8,862 bases of DNA from an uncultured Ignavibacteriales bacterium (GTDB taxonomy: Bacteria > Bacteroidota > Ignavibacteria > Ignavibacteriales > Ignavibacteriaceae), in NCBI GenBank assembly GCA_903915485.1, contig CAIWTC010000492.1:1-8862 (forward strand), in the 5' to 3' direction. Of the stretch, positions 6,237 to 8,862 are shown piece by piece. How positions within the stretch are numbered: the first letter of the stretch is position 1; every line of letters begins with the position of its first letter. Both the position numbers and the translations under genes were made by a program. The notes under the pieces were generated by a model, which searched no databases, was not told where the DNA came from, and saw only the letters and a list, made by a program, of their open reading frames with translations.

Positions 6237-7231
6237 TGTTGGTCGAAACAGGATTTAAATGTATCATCAATTCTATAAAGTTCATCTTTTGAAAGCACAA
6301 TACTCCCTGCTTTAGAATTTTCAACTGCCTGTTCAGGGTTTCTTGCCCCGCATAGAAGGTGAGTAATACCGGGCCGTGAATGAGTCCATGCCAAAACTAA
6401 TTGTCCAATGTTACATGAATGTTCTTCAGCGAACGGGAGAATTTCCTCGCAAAACATTTTTACTTTAAGCAAATTTTCCGACTTAAACAGGGGAGAGTTA
6501 ATTCTCAAATCGCCGTTATTATATTTTTTCGGCTCAAGTGTTTTGCCTGTCAGCAGCCCTTGTGCAAGGGGTGAGTAAGCAAGCACGGCTGTATTGGTAT
6601 TGATGCAGTAATCTAAATTGCCGTTAGTCTCAATCATTCGAGTGAACATATTGTATTTTTCCTGGTCGGAATCTATTTCGCCGTATTCTCTCATCTGTCC
6701 GACGCTTGCGTTGCTTACGCCGATAGCTCGAATTTTCCCGTCGTCCTTAAGTTTTAAGAGACATGCCATCGTATCTTCAATTTTTGTAGTGGATTCCTGC
6801 CAATGAGTTTGGTATAGGTCAATATAGTCGGTTTGCAATCGCCTCAAACTCTCTTCGACCTCAAATGTGATTGACTCAGGACCGAGATATTTGAACACTT
6901 TTATTTTAGAAGGCTCTTTAGTGACTCCAAAACCATCCGAATGAAAATGGAAATCGCCTTTCTCTAAATCCCACCTAAGACCGCATTTAGTGGCAAGAAC
7001 AGCTTTGTCCCTTCTGCCAAGCAGCGCCTTCCCGACAATCTCTTCAGATACCCCGAAGCCGTAAACAGGAGCAGTATCAATAAGGTCAACCCCGCAATCT
7101 AATGAAGCGTGGATTGCGTTGATGCTTTCTCTTTCATCAGCACCTCCCCACATCCATCCGCCCATTACCCAGGTTCCCAAGGCAATAACGCTTGCTTCAA
7201 TCCCGGAATTACCAATTTTTCTTTTAATCAT
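6233..7231 (-). CDS. Aldo/keto reductase (AKR11/YhdN-like)
   Basis: This 332-residue cytosolic NADPH-dependent oxidoreductase should have a TIM-barrel fold. The full AKR catalytic tetrad is visible: D52 (LIDTAPVYG), Y57, K82 (LATKCG) and H143 (YQTHW). Further family marks are GTWVMGGWMWGGADE near the start, RLQTDYIDLYQ (131-141), KIRAIGVSN (166-174), YSPLAQGLLTGK (219-230) and the cofactor loop GARNPEQAVEN (295-305). The sequence most resembles Bacillus YhdN-type AKR11 proteins. AAAGG (complement of 7239-7243) sits 7 bases before ATG, so the start is firm. It is the first gene of a two-gene operon; its TGA overlaps the ATG of the YiaK-like gene. The pairing suggests successive reductions in catabolism of a keto-sugar, uronate or deoxy-sugar. 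AKR substrates cannot be predicted from sequence. Confidence 0.95.
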   Translation of the reverse strand: MIKRKIGNSGIEASVIALGTWVMGGWMWGGADERESINAIHASLDCGVDLIDTAPVYGFGVSEEIVGKALLGRRDKAVLATKCGLRWDLEKGDFHFHSDGFGVTKEPSKIKVFKYLGPESITFEVEESLRRLQTDYIDLYQTHWQESTTKIEDTMACLLKLKDDGKIRAIGVSNASVGQMREYGEIDSDQEKYNMFTRMIETNGNLDYCINTNTAVLAYSPLAQGLLTGKTLEPKKYNNGDLRINSPLFKSENLLKVKMFCEEILPFAEEHSCNIGQLVLAWTHSRPGITHLLCGARNPEQAVENSKAGSIVLSKDELYRIDDTFKSCFDQQ

Positions 7232-7275
7232 CTGAATACCTTTGTAAAAAATTCTTTCATCATTATAAATATATT

Positions 7276-7283
7276 CAAAAATA
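7276..7283 (-). promoter_or_regulatory. Possible -7 box of reductase operon
   Basis: On the minus strand TATTTTTG fits TAnnTTTG and lies about 45 bases before the aldo/keto reductase ATG. The surrounding 7244-7338 is extremely AT-rich, so a chance match is quite possible, and no -33 TTG is obvious. Confidence 0.25.
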
Positions 7284-7401
7284 TTTTTTATATTAGTAGT
7301 CTAATTTAAATAATTAAAAGTTATTAATTCTTAGTTATGAAAGTCAAAATTTCATAATTCATAACTTACAATTCATAATTAAAAATGCACCCGTAGCTCA
7401 A

Positions 7402-7416
7402 TCCGCCAGGGGCGGA
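7402..7416. repeat. Palindrome in D-loop of tRNA relic
   Basis: TCCGCC (7402-7407) and GGCGGA (7411-7416) form a perfect 6-pair hairpin with the loop AGG. It is far richer in GC than the surroundings and marks inserted sequence relative to the intact tRNA. It looks like a short dispersed palindromic repeat, but no second copy is in the window. Confidence 0.6.
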
Positions 7417-7432
7417 CAGGTAGGATAGAGCG

Positions 7433-7450
7433 TCCCGACAAAGGTCGGGA
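7433..7450. repeat. Palindrome replacing anticodon arm
   Basis: TCCCGAC (7433-7439) pairs perfectly with GTCGGGA (7444-7450) around AAAG. It occupies the exact place of the anticodon stem-loop of the intact copy (16 bases for 15), so it looks like replacement rather than simple insertion. Confidence 0.6.
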
Positions 7451-7494
7451 AGGTTGAGGGTTCGAAAGTAAATTAGGACAAAACATTTTTGAAG

Positions 7495-7523
7495 TTAGAA
7501 TTTCATAGTTCATAACTTATAAT
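7495..7523 (+). promoter_or_regulatory. Possible promoter of tRNA-Arg
   Basis: TATAAT (7518-7523) lies 15 bases before the tRNA; TTAGAA (7495-7500) is 17 bases further upstream as a poor -35 box. In the relic copy the matching hexamer is TACAAT. This is a sigma-70-like reading; Bacteroidota-type promoters differ, so confidence is modest. Confidence 0.33.
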
Positions 7524-7537
7524 TAGTAATTAAATAT

Positions 7538-7611
7538 GCACCCGTAGCTCAATTGGATAGAGCGTTTGACTACGGATCAAAAGGTTGAGGGTTCGACTCC
7601 TTCCGGGTGTA
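7538..7611 (+). tRNA. tRNA-Arg (anticodon ACG)
   Basis: A complete 74-base cloverleaf. The acceptor is GCACCCG with CGGGTGT (one G-T end pair); D-arm GCTC/GAGC; anticodon stem TTTGA/TCAAA with loop CTACGGA; variable loop AGGTT; T-arm GAGGG TTCGACT CCTTC (one G-T pair); discriminator A7611. Anticodon ACG (7572-7574), read with inosine, serves CGN arginine codons. CCA is not encoded (CAA follows) and would be added by the CCA enzyme. A strong terminator follows after 9 bases, so this is probably a single-tRNA transcript. Confidence 0.97.
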
Positions 7612-7620
7612 CAACTAACT

Positions 7621-7652
7621 AAGGCTGACTTTAACAAAGTTGGCCTTTTTTT
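7621..7652 (+). terminator. Rho-independent terminator of tRNA-Arg
   Basis: AAGGCTGACTTT (7621-7632) pairs with AAAGTTGGCCTT (7636-7647), 12 pairs with two G-T, loop AAC, followed by T to 7652. Confidence 0.92.
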
Positions 7653-7915
7653 GTCTAAAAAATCAAAGTTGGGTGCTGGTCCAGGGGTGTGAAATTAATC
7701 TTAGTGCACAAAAAATAACACTTGCTACATAGCAACTTTTTTCTTTATCTTTAGACCAAATGCTTGAATATTTAAGCCTTTCCTTGGGTTGTTGAAAGCG
7801 GACAGAATTTTGGCTGATTATCGGCGGAATTTGGTCTGCATTTATTTTTTTAGTCAATTCGGTCACACTAAAGTTGACCTTTTTTATTTATCTAACTTAA
7901 TTCTTTCGGAGGGTT
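7653..7915. other. Gene-free interval between tRNA and exported-protein gene
   Basis: No supported gene. A 67-codon minus-strand frame (7866-7663) has no SD and no recognisable motif. The interval holds a weak hairpin with a T-run (TTGCT 7722-7726, AGCAA 7731-7735, T run 7737-7742) and a second terminator-like hairpin at 7861-7885. It is bounded by near-identical AAAGTTGrCCTTTTTT segments (7636-7651 and 7870-7885); a shorter AAAGTTGG occurs at 7665-7672. Confidence 0.5.
7861..7885 (+). terminator. Weak terminator/attenuator-like hairpin in 5' leader
   Basis: GGTCA (7861-7865) pairs with TGACC (7875-7879) around 9 bases and is followed by six T, only 30 bases before the ATG at 7916. The short stem makes it weak. 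It may end readthrough from the tRNA side or act in the leader of the next gene. Confidence 0.33.
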
Positions 7916-8862
7916 ATGAATTTCCTCAGGGTTACTTTATTATCTTTTCTATTCGCAGCTGCTTTCAATTATGCTCAGCTGTATCAGGGCCCCGCCAGCG
8001 GTTCTGCTGCGAGTGGGCTTCAGGTTACAACTGATAGCTATACTCCAAATGCACCTGCAAAAGTGCGTGTCGTTATGCATCCACCTAAGAATCTTTTTTC
8101 TAACGGTCGTTTGCCCGATACTCAAAATGATGTAAAACCCTCTGCCCCTGCAGGTTCAAATTATCAGATTGATCCTCTTATAAGTAGAGCAAGCAAAAAT
8201 GTTGAAGGAGATTATACCTTAACCAATAACTTTGCAGGAATCGCTGACCAAGGAACGGGAATCCCGGCAGATGCTTTTGCAGCCGTTGGCCCTCAGCATA
8301 TCATCGCTACTGTCAACAGCCGTTTTGTTATTATGACAAAGACCGGTACAGTATTAAAAACAATTGAAAGTGCTAGCTGGTATAGTTCAGTTCTTGCTAC
8401 TGCATCTCCTTTTGACCCGAAGGTTATGTATGATAATCTTTCCAAAAGATGGGTAATGGTTTGGCTTGATGTAAACTCTTCAAGTACAGTATCTTACTAT
8501 CTCGTATCAGTTTCACACGATTCAAGTGCTACAGGAATCTGGTATAACTACGCTCTTTCAAATACACTTAATGGTTCAACGGAATCAAGCACTTGGTCCG
8601 ATTATCAGGGTGTTGGTTATGATGCAAATGCAATCTACATCACCGGTAATCAATGGACAGCTGCTGGAGCATTTCAATATGCCAAAATCAGAATCATCCC
8701 TAAGACTGGTTTGTATGCAAATACGGGCGGTAAAGTTGCATGGACTGATTTATGGAATATTAAACATCCGGATGGTTCATTACCAACAGCTTTTGGAATC
8801 AGACCGTCATTCGTTGTCAGCAATTCCACTAATGCAACTGACTATAATTTAGTTGCTGCAAC
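7916..8862 (+). CDS. Large exported protein, propeller-like, truncated by window edge
   Basis: An open frame of 315 codons runs off the window end with no stop, so only the N-terminal part is seen. A signal peptide (MNFLRVTLLSFLFAAAFNYA, cut near residue 20-21) shows export. A Pro/Ser/Asn-rich linker follows to about residue 105. Then comes a segment like a widespread class of secreted bacterial proteins: IPADAFAAVGPQHIIATVNS (116-135), FDPKVMYDNLSKRWVMVW (166-183), SYYLVSVSHDSSATGIWYNY (193-212), WSDYQGVGYDANAIYITGNQ (227-246). These spaced strands suggest a beta-propeller or repeat architecture; no catalytic motif is visible. In this kind of bacterium such proteins often end in a type IX secretion signal, which cannot be checked here. 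GGAGGG (7908-7913) precedes ATG at an unusually short spacing, but no other in-frame start lies near. Composition is richer in GC than the flanking intergenic DNA. Confidence 0.9.
   Translation, partial: MNFLRVTLLSFLFAAAFNYAQLYQGPASGSAASGLQVTTDSYTPNAPAKVRVVMHPPKNLFSNGRLPDTQNDVKPSAPAGSNYQIDPLISRASKNVEGDYTLTNNFAGIADQGTGIPADAFAAVGPQHIIATVNSRFVIMTKTGTVLKTIESASWYSSVLATASPFDPKVMYDNLSKRWVMVWLDVNSSSTVSYYLVSVSHDSSATGIWYNYALSNTLNGSTESSTWSDYQGVGYDANAIYITGNQWTAAGAFQYAKIRIIPKTGLYANTGGKVAWTDLWNIKHPDGSLPTAFGIRPSFVVSNSTNATDYNLVAA

Larger units (their letters stand above)
7387..7465 (+). pseudogene. tRNA-Arg relic with palindromic insertions
   Basis: The acceptor 5' strand and D-stem match the intact tRNA downstream exactly (GCACCCGTAGCTCAAT). 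Then 20 bases containing a GC-rich palindrome (7403-7422) sit in the D-loop in place of one T. The D-stem closes normally (GAGCG). The anticodon arm is replaced by a second palindrome (7434-7449), so no anticodon exists. The T-arm begins (GAGGGTTCGA, 7456-7465) and then stops: its 3' half and the acceptor 3' strand are missing. It cannot make a working tRNA. Confidence 0.8.
7339..7596 (+). repeat. Diverged tandem duplication of a tRNA-Arg locus
   Basis: The ~48 bases before each tRNA sequence (7339-7386 and 7491-7537) align along their length, e.g. TTCATAACTTA and the AATTAAA before the tRNA, differing at scattered positions. The duplicated unit then runs into the tRNA: 16 identical bases (7387-7402 = 7538-7553), then GGATAGAGCGT, then 16 identical bases (7450-7465 = 7581-7596). 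The unit spans about 105-125 bases. The first copy decayed; the second stayed functional. Confidence 0.75.

Noticed and set aside
5374..6258. Plus-strand ORFs opposite the YiaK-like gene
   Set aside because: Antisense shadows of a well supported enzyme gene with recognisable motifs.
7663..7866. 67-codon minus-strand ORF between tRNA and exported-protein gene
   Set aside because: No SD, no motif, overlaps hairpins and low-complexity DNA.
8526..8852. 108-codon plus-strand ORF starting at GTG
   Set aside because: Lies in another frame inside the 7916-8862 gene, whose frame has a signal peptide and family-like blocks.

Overview
The window is AT-rich and reads like a chromosomal segment of a Bacteroidota/Ignavibacteria-type bacterium. 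This placement is inferred from three things: several Sec-exported proteins of families common in that group, a tRNA gene without an encoded CCA end, and A/T-rich starts with TTTG-containing upstream motifs. No phage, transposase, CRISPR or secretion-operon genes are visible. The window looks like ordinary housekeeping and accessory DNA; the unusual signals are non-coding.

Layout. Bases 1-266 hold no convincing gene but contain a GC-richer patch that folds into a long two-part hairpin (64-149). A 128-residue exported orphan (267-653) follows. Next comes a ~390-base gene-poor stretch with a long inverted repeat around a possible 21-codon micro-ORF, ending in a strong terminator (911-957). A secreted M28 zinc peptidase (1048-2409) converges on a small exported HEAT-repeat protein on the minus strand (2485-2889), with a terminator hairpin between them. 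A PflX-type radical SAM gene (3028-4017) diverges from the HEAT gene; a 7-codon ORF with a near-ideal ribosome-binding site lies just upstream of it. Then comes an exported, probably outer-membrane protein with a cysteine-rich N-terminal segment (4159-5172).

A shared bidirectional terminator (5194-5230) separates that gene from a minus-strand two-gene operon: an aldo/keto reductase (7231-6233) overlapping by ATGA a YiaK-like 2,3-diketo-L-gulonate reductase (6236-5229). Together they suggest keto-sugar or uronate reduction. Bases 7339-7596 hold a diverged tandem duplication of a tRNA-Arg(ACG) locus. The downstream copy is intact and has its own terminator. The upstream copy is a relic in which the D-loop carries one GC-rich palindrome, the anticodon arm is replaced by another, and the 3' end is missing.

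The window ends inside a large exported protein (7916 to the edge) that resembles secreted repeat/propeller proteins. No new multi-gene system is evident. The best candidates for something undescribed are the palindrome-invaded tRNA relic, the structured element at 64-149, the inverted-repeat/micro-ORF element at 777-882, and the Cys-rich/barrel protein.
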